Positions 24,023 to 30,684 of a DNA stretch of 36,218 nucleotides are shown here, one piece after another. The first letter of the stretch is position 1, and every line of letters begins with the position of its first letter. The stretch covers positions 1-36,218 of the forward strand of contig CALBSC010000048.1 in assembly GCA_937927685.1 (NCBI GenBank), given 5' to 3'. The DNA comes from an uncultured Burkholderiales bacterium (GTDB lineage: Bacteria > Pseudomonadota > Gammaproteobacteria > Burkholderiales > Burkholderiaceae_C). The notes below the pieces were generated by a model. It was given only the letters and a program-made list of their open reading frames with translations, had not been told where the DNA came from and ran no database searches. The position numbers and the translations under genes were made by a program.

Positions 24023-24766
24023 TCAGTTGCGCACAGACCCGGGCTCAGCGCGCGGGGTCGGTGCTGCGGGCAATGGTACAGAAGACGTCGCAGGCGCGGG
24101 CGTCGTGGCGCCCGGTACAGGCGTGATGGTTGTGGCGGGCGTGGTGGTCACGTTGACCGCAGAGGCACCCGGGCCTGCAGGCGGCACGGCGACAGACGCG
24201 GCCACACCCGGCGTGACGGGCTCGGAAGTTACATTCACCGGTTCAGCACCCGGCACACCCTGCGGCGGGAAGTCCAGCGGGGCGGCCGGCGCCTTCACCA
24301 CCGGCCGCTGCGGTGCAGCGGCAAACCACCCCCCCACCACAATCACCACCAGCACCAGCACCCAGACCAGCCAGGACGGCACAGCCGGGCTGGCAAAGGG
24401 CCCGTTGGACGGTTTGAACCGCGGCCGATGGGCATCCTCGGGTTGGGTCAAATGCTGGCGCAAGGCGGGTGTGGGCTGTGCGGCATGGCCGGGCATCAGG
24501 GCCAGCACCGGCTCGGGATCTTTGCCCAGGTAGCGACAGCAACTCATGGCGAGCGCACGGGCAAACACCACATCGGGCAGATCATCCAGGCGGTCGGCCT
24601 CCAGGGCCTCGAGTTTGGCGCGCGCCACCTTGAGCGCAGACGCCAGCGCCACGATGTGCAGTCCGGTGGACTCACGGTATTGGCGCAGGAGCTGTCCCGC
24701 TCCGGTGACGGGGTGTGAAGCGGAACCGGAGGTCGCCTCAGGGGAAATCGATGACGTGTCGTTCAT
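24023..24766 (-). CDS. RodZ-like helix-turn-helix membrane protein lacking DUF4115
   Basis: A 247-aa protein with an N-terminal HTH_25 domain (AGQLLRQYRESTGLHIVALA, then LKVARAKLEALEADR and VVFARALAMSCCRYLG), a juxtamembrane basic stretch, and one transmembrane helix (WLVWVLVLVVIVVGGWFAA). RodZ of this layout links MreB to the cell-wall elongation machinery. The periplasmic part is only a Pro/Ala/Thr/Val-rich low-complexity tail with the near-repeats PVNVTSEPVTPG and AVNVTTTPATT. The usual C-terminal beta domain (DUF4115) is missing, and ispG starts 12 nt after the stop, so it has not moved into another frame. The start ATG at 24766 is preferred over TTG 24775. It sits 12 nt downstream of rlmN. 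Confidence 0.85.
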   Translation of the reverse strand: MNDTSSISPEATSGSASHPVTGAGQLLRQYRESTGLHIVALASALKVARAKLEALEADRLDDLPDVVFARALAMSCCRYLGKDPEPVLALMPGHAAQPTPALRQHLTQPEDAHRPRFKPSNGPFASPAVPSWLVWVLVLVVIVVGGWFAAAPQRPVVKAPAAPLDFPPQGVPGAEPVNVTSEPVTPGVAASVAVPPAGPGASAVNVTTTPATTITPVPGATTPAPATSSVPLPAAPTPRAEPGSVRN

Positions 24767-24778
24767 GCGGTCCAACTA

Positions 24779-25906
24779 TCAAATATGCGGGGTGCGTACC
24801 AGCTCGATGGTGCGCTGCCGCGCCACGCGACGTTGCACATCGGTGCGATCCAGAATGTCCCCGGCCAGCTGCCCACATGCGGCGTCGATATCGTCGCCAC
24901 GCGTCTTGCGCACGGTGGTCACGAGTCCCGCCTTGAGCAAGATACGGGCAAACGCCTGCACGGCGGCGTCGGGGGAACGCTGCAGGCCGGAGGCCGGAAA
25001 GGGATTGAAGGGTATCAGGTTGAGCTTGCAGGGAACACCCGCTCCACCCGGCGGATGCAACAAAGCCACCAGGGCCTGCGCATGCTCGGGCTGGTCGTTG
25101 ACTCCGTCGAGCATGCAGTACTCGAAGGTGATGAAGTCGCGCGGCGCAGCCGGCAGATAGCGGCGGCAGGCGTCTAGCAACTCGGCGATGGGATATTTCC
25201 GGTTGATCGGGACCAGCGAATCACGCAGGGCATCGTGGGGGGCATGCAGGGATACCGCCAGCGCAACCGGACAATCGTGGGCCAGTCGGTCCATCATGGG
25301 CACCACCCCGGAAGTGGATACTGTGACACGACGTCGCGACAAGCCATAGGCATGGTCATGCAGCATCACCGTCAGGGCGGGCACGAGGGCGTTGTAGTTT
25401 TGCAGGGGCTCGCCCATGCCCATCATCACCACGTTGGAAATGATGCGCTCGTTCTGTTTGAATTCGCGGCGTAGCGTGTGCTCGACGAACCACAGCTGGG
25501 CCAGGATTTCGGCGGTGGCCAGGTTGCGGCTGAACCCTTGATGCCCGGTGGAGCAAAACCGGCAGCCCACGGCACACCCAGCCTGGGACGACACACACAG
25601 GGTGGCGCGGTCATCCTCAGGGATGAACACGGTTTCAACGGCGTTGCCATCTCCCACGTCGAACAGCCACTTGATGGTGCCGTCGGCGGAGTCCTGCCGC
25701 TGAACCACCGGCAGTGCGCGCACCTCGGCCAGTTGGTGGAGTTTGTCGCGGAATTCGCGGGCCAGATCGGTCATCTGGTCGAACTCGCTGACACCGCGGT
25801 GATGCACCCAGCGAAACAGCTGGGTGGCGCGGAATTTTTTTTCGCCCAGCCCCTCACACCAGCCGATCAGCCCAGGCAGATCAAAGTCGAGCAGGTTGAC
25901 CTTCAT
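24779..25906 (-). CDS. rlmN: 23S rRNA A2503 / tRNA A37 C2-methyltransferase RlmN
   Basis: A 375-aa radical SAM methyltransferase acting on A2503 of 23S rRNA and A37 of some tRNAs. The cluster motif CAVGCRFC gives Cys111, Cys115 and Cys118. The N-terminal domain begins VNLLDFDLPGLIGWCEGLGE and the body has NVVMMGMGEPLQNYN and VSTSGVVPMM. The C-terminal DAACGQLAG holds the mechanistic cysteine. The start ATG at 25906 fits the family. Codons 22-24 (EKK) contain a run of eight A, unusual in this GC-rich DNA. ndk lies 34 nt upstream. Confidence 0.98.
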   Translation of the reverse strand: MKVNLLDFDLPGLIGWCEGLGEKKFRATQLFRWVHHRGVSEFDQMTDLAREFRDKLHQLAEVRALPVVQRQDSADGTIKWLFDVGDGNAVETVFIPEDDRATLCVSSQAGCAVGCRFCSTGHQGFSRNLATAEILAQLWFVEHTLRREFKQNERIISNVVMMGMGEPLQNYNALVPALTVMLHDHAYGLSRRRVTVSTSGVVPMMDRLAHDCPVALAVSLHAPHDALRDSLVPINRKYPIAELLDACRRYLPAAPRDFITFEYCMLDGVNDQPEHAQALVALLHPPGGAGVPCKLNLIPFNPFPASGLQRSPDAAVQAFARILLKAGLVTTVRKTRGDDIDAACGQLAGDILDRTDVQRRVARQRTIELVRTPHI

Positions 25907-25940
25907 GGGGCTGGCGGGGGGTGACCGGTTCGGGACCGGA

Positions 25941-26366
25941 TCAGCGGCTGTAGACGTTCATCCCGGCGAAGAAGAAGGCAACTTCCTGGCGGGCAGTGTC
26001 GGGACCGTCAGAACCGTGCACGGCATTGGCATCAATGCTGTCGGCGAAGTCGGCGCGGATGGTGCCAGGGGCAGCCTTCTTGGGATCGGTGGCGCCCATC
26101 AGGTCGCGGTTTTTCTGGATGGCGTTGTCGCCCTCGAGCGCCTGGATCATCACCGGGCCGGACACCATGAAGTCCACCAGGTCCTTGAAGAAGGGACGCT
26201 CTTTGTGCACAGCATAGAACGCCTCGGCTTCACCACGGGACAGGTGGGCCATGCGGGAGGCCACCACCTTCAGGCCGGCGCCCTCAAAGCGGGCGTAGAT
26301 CTGACCGATGACGTTCTTGGCCACGGCGTCGGGTTTGATGATGGAGAGGGTGCGTTCGATAGCCAT
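25941..26366 (-). CDS. ndk: Nucleoside diphosphate kinase
   Basis: A 141-aa enzyme that transfers gamma-phosphate between nucleoside triphosphates and diphosphates through a phospho-histidine. It starts MAIERTLSIIKPDAVAKN and contains the active-site His in NAVHGSDG, along with HLSRGEAEAFYAVHKERPFF and MVSGPVMIQALEG. The start ATG at 26366 has GGAAG nine bases upstream; the longer open frame to 26648 runs through the intergenic region and is not family-like. It is the first gene of the long minus-strand run, and a candidate promoter lies just upstream. Confidence 0.98.
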   Translation of the reverse strand: MAIERTLSIIKPDAVAKNVIGQIYARFEGAGLKVVASRMAHLSRGEAEAFYAVHKERPFFKDLVDFMVSGPVMIQALEGDNAIQKNRDLMGATDPKKAAPGTIRADFADSIDANAVHGSDGPDTARQEVAFFFAGMNVYSR

Positions 26367-26387
26367 TTTGAAATGCTTCCAGTTGTA

Positions 26388-26417
26388 AAAATAAACACTT
26401 TTTGCTGCGTCAGCAAA
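26388..26417 (-). promoter_or_regulatory. Candidate ndk promoter overlapping a 7-bp palindrome
   Basis: On the minus strand TTGCTG (26416 to 26411) and TATTTT (26393 to 26388) are 17 bp apart, as in a sigma-70 promoter, about 20 bp before the ndk ATG. The -35 lies inside an inverted repeat, TTTGCTG (26401-26407) and CAGCAAA (26411-26417), with a 3-nt centre. A regulator binding this palindrome would cover the -35. Matches to consensus are only moderate. Confidence 0.35.
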
Positions 26418-26436
26418 TATGTCCATTTTAACCCGG

Positions 26437-26467
26437 CTTGGGGGTGGCTTCGAGGTCAACCCCCAAG
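26437..26467. terminator. Perfect 9-bp stem-loop between rluB and ndk
   Basis: CTTGGGGGT (26437-26445) and ACCCCCAAG (26459-26467) form a perfect 9-bp stem with a 13-nt loop. It lies in the 190-nt gap after the rluB stop and before ndk. No T-run follows on either strand, so it is an incomplete intrinsic terminator, a 3'-end stabiliser or a regulatory dyad. It is the most stable-looking simple hairpin in the window. Confidence 0.45.
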
Positions 26468-26556
26468 TTGTAGGGATACCCATCGACAGCAGGACGACCC
26501 ATTGGGGCGGAGGCGACCCACCCGTGCATCCAGGGTGAGTGTCCGGCTGATGGGGC

Positions 26557-27852
26557 TCAGCGTCCCCGACCACCCCGGCGGGAGCCGCCAGCGGGCCCCC
26601 CGGGACCGCTGCCGCGGCGACCGCCGCCGGCCCCGGCAGGTCGCCCACCCGGCCCGTTGCGACGAAACCCTTCGGCCCCGATGTAACCCAGGCTGGTCTT
26701 CATGGGGTCGGGCTGTGACGCCCCCGTCCGAGTGTTCTGACGTTTGTCCTTGGGTGTGCCCTCGTAGGCACCGCGAGGGCCCTGCGCTGCGCGGTCTGCA
26801 CGCCGCGGACGAGGTCCCCCCGGTTGGCCCGCACCGCCACGGGGGGCGGCCCCTGCCGGCATCACGGGACGAGCCGACATGCCAGCGGCCTGCATCAACT
26901 GGGCAATGTCGCGTTCGCCCAACTCCATCCAGTGACCCCGTTTGAGGCCGCGGGGTAACACCATGGCGCCATAACGGATGCGGATCAGCCGGCTCACCGC
27001 GTGGCCGACGGCTTCAAACATGCGTCGGACCTCGCGGTTGCGGCCTTCATGGATGGTGACACGGTACCAGCAATTGGACCCCTCACCGCCGCCGTCCTCC
27101 AGCGAGGTGAATTGGGCGGGTCCATCGTCCAGGTTGACACCGTCACGCAAGCGTTGCTTCTCCTCGTTGGAGAGCGCACCCAGCACCCGCACGGCGTACT
27201 CACGCTCCAGGCCAAAGCGTGGGTGCATGAGCTGGTTGGCCAGTTCACCGGAGCTGGTGAGCAACAGCAGCCCCTCGGTGTTGAGGTCGAGCCGACCCAC
27301 GGACTGCCACTTGCCCTGATACAGCCGGGGGAGCTTGCGAAACACGGTGGGCCGGTTTTGTGGATCGTCGTGGGTCACCACCTCGCCCGTGGGCTTGTGG
27401 TAAGCGATGACGCGCACCGGCGGTGGTGCAATGCGCACACGAACAGGCTTGCCATTGATCTTGATCTGGTCGCCGTACTGGATGCGTTGCCCCACGTGCG
27501 CCGGTTCGTTGTTGACCGAGATGCGCCCTTCCAGGATCAGCTGCTCCATCTCCAGACGCGAGCCCATCCCGGCCTGGGCCAGGACCTTGTGCAGCTTGGG
27601 GGCATCGGGTTGGGGGGCCAGCACACGTTTGAGTTGTGGCGGGACGTCACCCTCGGGGAGGTCATCCTCCTCGTCGAACTGACCCGAAATGACATCGTCA
27701 AACCGGATCGCATCCAGGTCCTCGACCGCAGCGGGAGCGTCCGGGTTGTCTGCATCCTCGAGGTCCTGGGCGTCGGATGTCACCGAGGGCAGCGCTGTGT
27801 TGTCAGAGCCCTGGGGGGCTGGACGGGGCTTCGGGGTGCGGGGGACGTTCAT
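26557..27852 (-). CDS. rluB: 23S rRNA pseudouridine synthase RluB
   Basis: A 431-aa RsuA-family pseudouridine synthase, expected to modify U2605 of 23S rRNA. An acidic N-terminal extension of about 80 residues (DLEDADNPDAP, then DEEDDLPEGD) precedes an S4 domain (KLHKVLAQAGMGSRLEMEQL). The catalytic Asp189 lies in VGRLDLNTEGLLLLT. After the core there is a Gly/Arg/Pro-rich tail of about 90 residues ending GGSRRGGRGR, which may bind RNA. E. coli RluB is shorter, near 290 aa. The start ATG at 27852 overlaps the scpB stop by ATGA. RluE/RluF are alternatives, but the scpB context favours RluB. Confidence 0.95.
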   Translation of the reverse strand: MNVPRTPKPRPAPQGSDNTALPSVTSDAQDLEDADNPDAPAAVEDLDAIRFDDVISGQFDEEDDLPEGDVPPQLKRVLAPQPDAPKLHKVLAQAGMGSRLEMEQLILEGRISVNNEPAHVGQRIQYGDQIKINGKPVRVRIAPPPVRVIAYHKPTGEVVTHDDPQNRPTVFRKLPRLYQGKWQSVGRLDLNTEGLLLLTSSGELANQLMHPRFGLEREYAVRVLGALSNEEKQRLRDGVNLDDGPAQFTSLEDGGGEGSNCWYRVTIHEGRNREVRRMFEAVGHAVSRLIRIRYGAMVLPRGLKRGHWMELGERDIAQLMQAAGMSARPVMPAGAAPRGGAGQPGGPRPRRADRAAQGPRGAYEGTPKDKRQNTRTGASQPDPMKTSLGYIGAEGFRRNGPGGRPAGAGGGRRGSGPGGPAGGSRRGGRGR

Positions 27853-28673
27853 GACAGGGCCTCGGTGTCGTCATCCGACACCGGCAACATCGGGTCTTCG
27901 GGGCCGACGGCTTGGATGTCTTGATGAGCGGCAGCCGGAGGCAGTCCCTCCAGGGGGGACTCGGCGATCACCGCCGGCTGGGGATCCACATCGGTGGAAC
28001 CGTCGTCAGCCGCTGAAGCATCCACGGCTGTCTCGGCGGTCAGCCCGGACAGCAGGTCGGTGGCGCCACCGTCCTCGGAAGCAGCCGGGCCACCGCCTTC
28101 CAGCGCCCGCTGGGACTCGATTGCGACGCCCTCCAGGGCGGCCAGCGATTCGAGTGCGGCGCCCGGGTTTTCCAGGGTGGGCAGCTGGTCGAGGGACGCC
28201 AGTCCCAGATCGTCCAGGAACTGCCGGGTGGTGGCGTAGAGGGCCGGACGGCCGACGGTCTCGCGGTGCCCAATGACCTCCACCCATCCCCGGTCTTCCA
28301 GTTGTTTGATCACCAGCGAGTTGATGGTGACGCCGCGGATGTCTTCCATATCACCGCGCGTGACGGGTTGACGGTAAGCAATGATCGCCAGCGTTTCCAT
28401 CGCGGCCCGAGAGTATTTCGGCGGTTTTTCCGGGTGCAGCCGGTCGAGGTATTCGCGCAATTCGGGACGGCTTTGGAAGCGCCAGCCCGAGGCCACCTGC
28501 ACCAGTTCGACGCCTCGCTGGGTCCAGTCGAGTTGCAGCGACTCGAGCAACGAGCGCAGGCTGTCGCTGCCAAGCTGGTCGGCAAACAGGGTGCGCATGT
28601 CGGCCATCGACAAAGGCTGCGAGGCGCAAATCAGGGCCGTCTCGAGGATACGCTTGGCATCCGCCGTATTCAT
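27849..28673 (-). CDS. scpB: Segregation and condensation protein ScpB
   Basis: A 274-aa protein with the two winged-helix domains of ScpB (RILETALICASQPLSMADM at the N-terminus, then YSRAAMETLAIIAYRQPVTR and EDIRGV, and RGWVEVIGHRETVGRPALYATT). ScpB dimers join ScpA and SMC in chromosome condensation. The conserved part ends near residue 175; about 100 further residues are acidic and Ala/Pro/Gly-rich with no recognisable domain. scpA is not in the window. The stop overlaps the rluB start by ATGA, and the scpB-rluB pairing is common in bacteria. Confidence 0.96.
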   Translation of the reverse strand: MNTADAKRILETALICASQPLSMADMRTLFADQLGSDSLRSLLESLQLDWTQRGVELVQVASGWRFQSRPELREYLDRLHPEKPPKYSRAAMETLAIIAYRQPVTRGDMEDIRGVTINSLVIKQLEDRGWVEVIGHRETVGRPALYATTRQFLDDLGLASLDQLPTLENPGAALESLAALEGVAIESQRALEGGGPAASEDGGATDLLSGLTAETAVDASAADDGSTDVDPQPAVIAESPLEGLPPAAAHQDIQAVGPEDPMLPVSDDDTEALS

Positions 28674-28716
28674 GGTGTCATTTCGCTGTGAAGGACGGGC
28701 AAGGGGCGGGAGTTTT

Positions 28717-28758
28717 GGGGCAACCCAGTGCGGCTAACCGCCTGGGGCCGCAACCCCC
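28717..28758 (-). terminator. Stable stem-loop between rluD and scpB
   Basis: CCCAG-T-GCGG (28724-28733) pairs with CCGC-CTGGG (28738-28746) over a CTAA loop, giving a 9-bp stem with one bulged base. An outer GGGG (28717-28720) can pair with CCCC (28754-28757) across an internal loop. It sits in the 95-nt gap after the rluD stop and before scpB. No T-run follows, so termination is not assured. Confidence 0.4.
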
Positions 28759-28768
28759 GAAAGGCACT

Positions 28769-29788
28769 TCAGGCAAGGGCCGGAAGCGAGTTTTCATTGT
28801 ATCGCAGGCCCAACGCCTGCAAGGCGGCATCCAGATCGGATGGCCAGTCGGCGCGGCAGGTGAGCCACGCCCCCGTGATGGGGTGCGCGAGACTCAAGCG
28901 GAACGCATGCAAGGCCTGACGCTGCAAGCCGTCGACCACCGGCCCGGCGTACTGGGTGTCACCATACAGACGGTGACCGATGTGCCCCAGATGCACCCGG
29001 ATCTGGTGCGTGCGCCCGGTGTGCAACCGGCAATGCACCCAGCTGGCCTGATCGTTGGTGTCCAGGCAAAGCACCGAGGTGCGGGCGGCCTTGCCGGCCT
29101 GATGGGCCAGGTCCACCACCGCCATGCGCAGGCGATGCTGCGGATCCCGTCCGATGGGCGCGACAATTTCCAGACTCGGGGAACCGCGCCACGCCCCTTG
29201 CACGATGGCCAGGTACTCGCGCCGCACCTCGCGGGCCGCAATTTGCGCCATCAGCCGGTCCATGCACGCGCGGGTGCGTGCCACCAGCATGAGGCCGCTG
29301 GTGTCCTTGTCCAGGCGGTGCACGATGCCGGCCCTGGGAAGTTCGGCAGCACCCGGGTCCAGCGCGAGCAAGCCATTGAGCAGGGTGCCACTCCAGTTAC
29401 CGGGCGCCGGGTGCACCACCAGGCCGGGGGGCTTGTCGATGATGCGCAGATGCTCGTCTTCAAAGACCACCCGCAACGCCATGGCCTGCGGCACAAAGGC
29501 CTGGCTTTGCGGCGTGGGTTTGAGCGCCACCCGAAAGATCTGCCCCGCCTTGACCCGGGTGGCGGGCTTGAGCGTGGTGGCGCTGGCCCCCGCCGCTGTC
29601 ACCCGTTCGATCGCGCCCTGCCCGATCAACTGCTGGACAAAACTGCGAGAAAACTCGGTCAGCCGCTGCGACAGCACCCGATCGACCCGCTCGCCGTGCA
29701 GCGAGACGGGGATGGCGATCTCGCGCCATTCGACGGCAGGCTCGAGCTCGTCGACCAGGTCGGTGACGGCCTCCGCCGCAGTGCTCAC
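28769..29788 (-). CDS. rluD: 23S rRNA pseudouridine synthase RluD (RluA family)
   Basis: A 339-aa pseudouridine synthase, expected to modify U1911, U1915 and U1917 in helix 69 of 23S rRNA. An S4 domain (VSLHGERVDRVLSQRL, then FSRSFVQQLIGQGAIE) precedes the catalytic core with HRLDKDTSGL (Asp160), IIDKPPGLVVHPAPGN and HCRLHTGRTHQIRVHL. I use the GTG at 29788 because it has GGGGGA nine bases upstream and leaves 116 nt for promoters; the frame is open to a TTG at 29893, which would leave only 11 nt before bamD. No pgeF gene follows, unlike many proteobacteria. Confidence 0.9.
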   Translation of the reverse strand: MSTAAEAVTDLVDELEPAVEWREIAIPVSLHGERVDRVLSQRLTEFSRSFVQQLIGQGAIERVTAAGASATTLKPATRVKAGQIFRVALKPTPQSQAFVPQAMALRVVFEDEHLRIIDKPPGLVVHPAPGNWSGTLLNGLLALDPGAAELPRAGIVHRLDKDTSGLMLVARTRACMDRLMAQIAAREVRREYLAIVQGAWRGSPSLEIVAPIGRDPQHRLRMAVVDLAHQAGKAARTSVLCLDTNDQASWVHCRLHTGRTHQIRVHLGHIGHRLYGDTQYAGPVVDGLQRQALHAFRLSLAHPITGAWLTCRADWPSDLDAALQALGLRYNENSLPALA

Positions 29789-29865
29789 GACCTCATCCCC
29801 CGGGTGGGTAACAGGGCCGCCAGGTTGGGTGCCGTCACTCGGGGGCGAAACATCGGGTGCTATGG

Positions 29866-29893
29866 CTGATAATGGCGGACTGACGTGCTTCAA
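29866..29893. promoter_or_regulatory. Overlapping divergent -10 elements, rluD/bamD
   Basis: On the plus strand GATAAT (29868-29873) matches five of six bases of the -10 consensus and could serve bamD. On the minus strand TTGAAG (29893 to 29888) and TATCAG (29871 to 29866) are 16 bp apart and could serve rluD. The two -10 boxes overlap, so the promoters would compete. No good -35 is seen for the bamD direction. Confidence 0.3.
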
Positions 29894-29904
29894 AAAGGTG
29901 ACCT

Positions 29905-30684
29905 GTGCTGCGATGTCTTCGATTATCGGTACTTCTGTGTCTGGCCTGGCTGACCGGTTGCGCCACCACCGAGGCGGACTGGACGGCCGGCTGGACGCCC
30001 GAGAAGCTGTACGCGGAAGCGCGCGACGAAATGGACAACAAGGCCTATGAAAAGGCCATCAAGCTTTACGAAAAGCTGGAAGGCCGCGCCGCCGGTACCC
30101 AGCTGGCCCAGCAGGCCCAATTGGAGAAGGCCTATGCCTACTTCAAGAATGGCGAACCCGTGCTGGCCGTGTCCACGCTGGACCGATTCATCAAGGTCAA
30201 CCCGGTCAGCCCGGCCATGGACTATGCGCTGTACCTGAAAGGCATTGTCAACTTCAACGATGACCTGGGGCTGCTCTCGTTCGTGGCCAAGCAGGACCTG
30301 GCCGAACGCGACCAGAAGGCCGCCAAGGAGTCGTTCGAAGCCTTCCGCGAACTCGTCTCCCGCTTCCCCGAGTCGCGCTACAGCGAGGACGCGCGACTGC
30401 GCATGCGCTTCACCGTCAACACACTGGCCCAGTCCGAAGTGAAAGTGGCGCGCTATTACCTCAAGCGTGGTGCGCACGTGGCCGCCATCAACCGCGCGCA
30501 GGCGGTGTTGCAGGATTACCAGGACGTGCCGGCATCCGAAGACGCACTCAAGGTCCTGATCGAGTGCTACGACGCGCTGGGTCTGACGCAACAGCGCGAC
30601 GACACGCGCCGCGTGTTGGCGGCCTCTTTCCCGCCCAAGGAGTCGGCCACACCGGTCAAGAAGTCCTGGTGGAAACCGTGGTGA
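29905..30684 (+). CDS. bamD: Outer membrane assembly lipoprotein BamD
   Basis: A 259-aa lipoprotein essential for BAM-mediated insertion of beta-barrel proteins. The signal peptide ends in LTGC with Cys19 as lipid site. Five TPR-like repeats follow (YAEARDEMDNKAYEKAIKLY, QLEKAYAYFKNGEPVLAVST, ALYLKGIVNF, and ARYYLKRGAHVAAINRAQ). The start is a GTG at 29905 with AAAGGTG just upstream. The C-terminus (KKSWWKPW) is coded by bases that also encode, on the other strand, the end of dinG; the two genes overlap tail to tail by 29 nt. Confidence 0.97.
   Translation: MLRCLRLSVLLCLAWLTGCATTEADWTAGWTPEKLYAEARDEMDNKAYEKAIKLYEKLEGRAAGTQLAQQAQLEKAYAYFKNGEPVLAVSTLDRFIKVNPVSPAMDYALYLKGIVNFNDDLGLLSFVAKQDLAERDQKAAKESFEAFRELVSRFPESRYSEDARLRMRFTVNTLAQSEVKVARYYLKRGAHVAAINRAQAVLQDYQDVPASEDALKVLIECYDALGLTQQRDDTRRVLAASFPPKESATPVKKSWWKPW

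Noticed and set aside
25925..25939. CCGGT/ACCGG hairpin after ndk as a terminator
   Set aside because: Five base pairs, no T-run, and rlmN follows immediately in the same direction.
26367..26648. 94-codon extension of ndk
   Set aside because: It crosses the intergenic hairpins and the rluB end; the Ndk family begins at the ATG at 26366.
29789..29893. TTG start giving rluD 35 more residues
   Set aside because: A rare TTG start would leave only 11 nt before the divergent bamD start, while the GTG at 29788 has a good ribosome-binding site. The choice is not certain.
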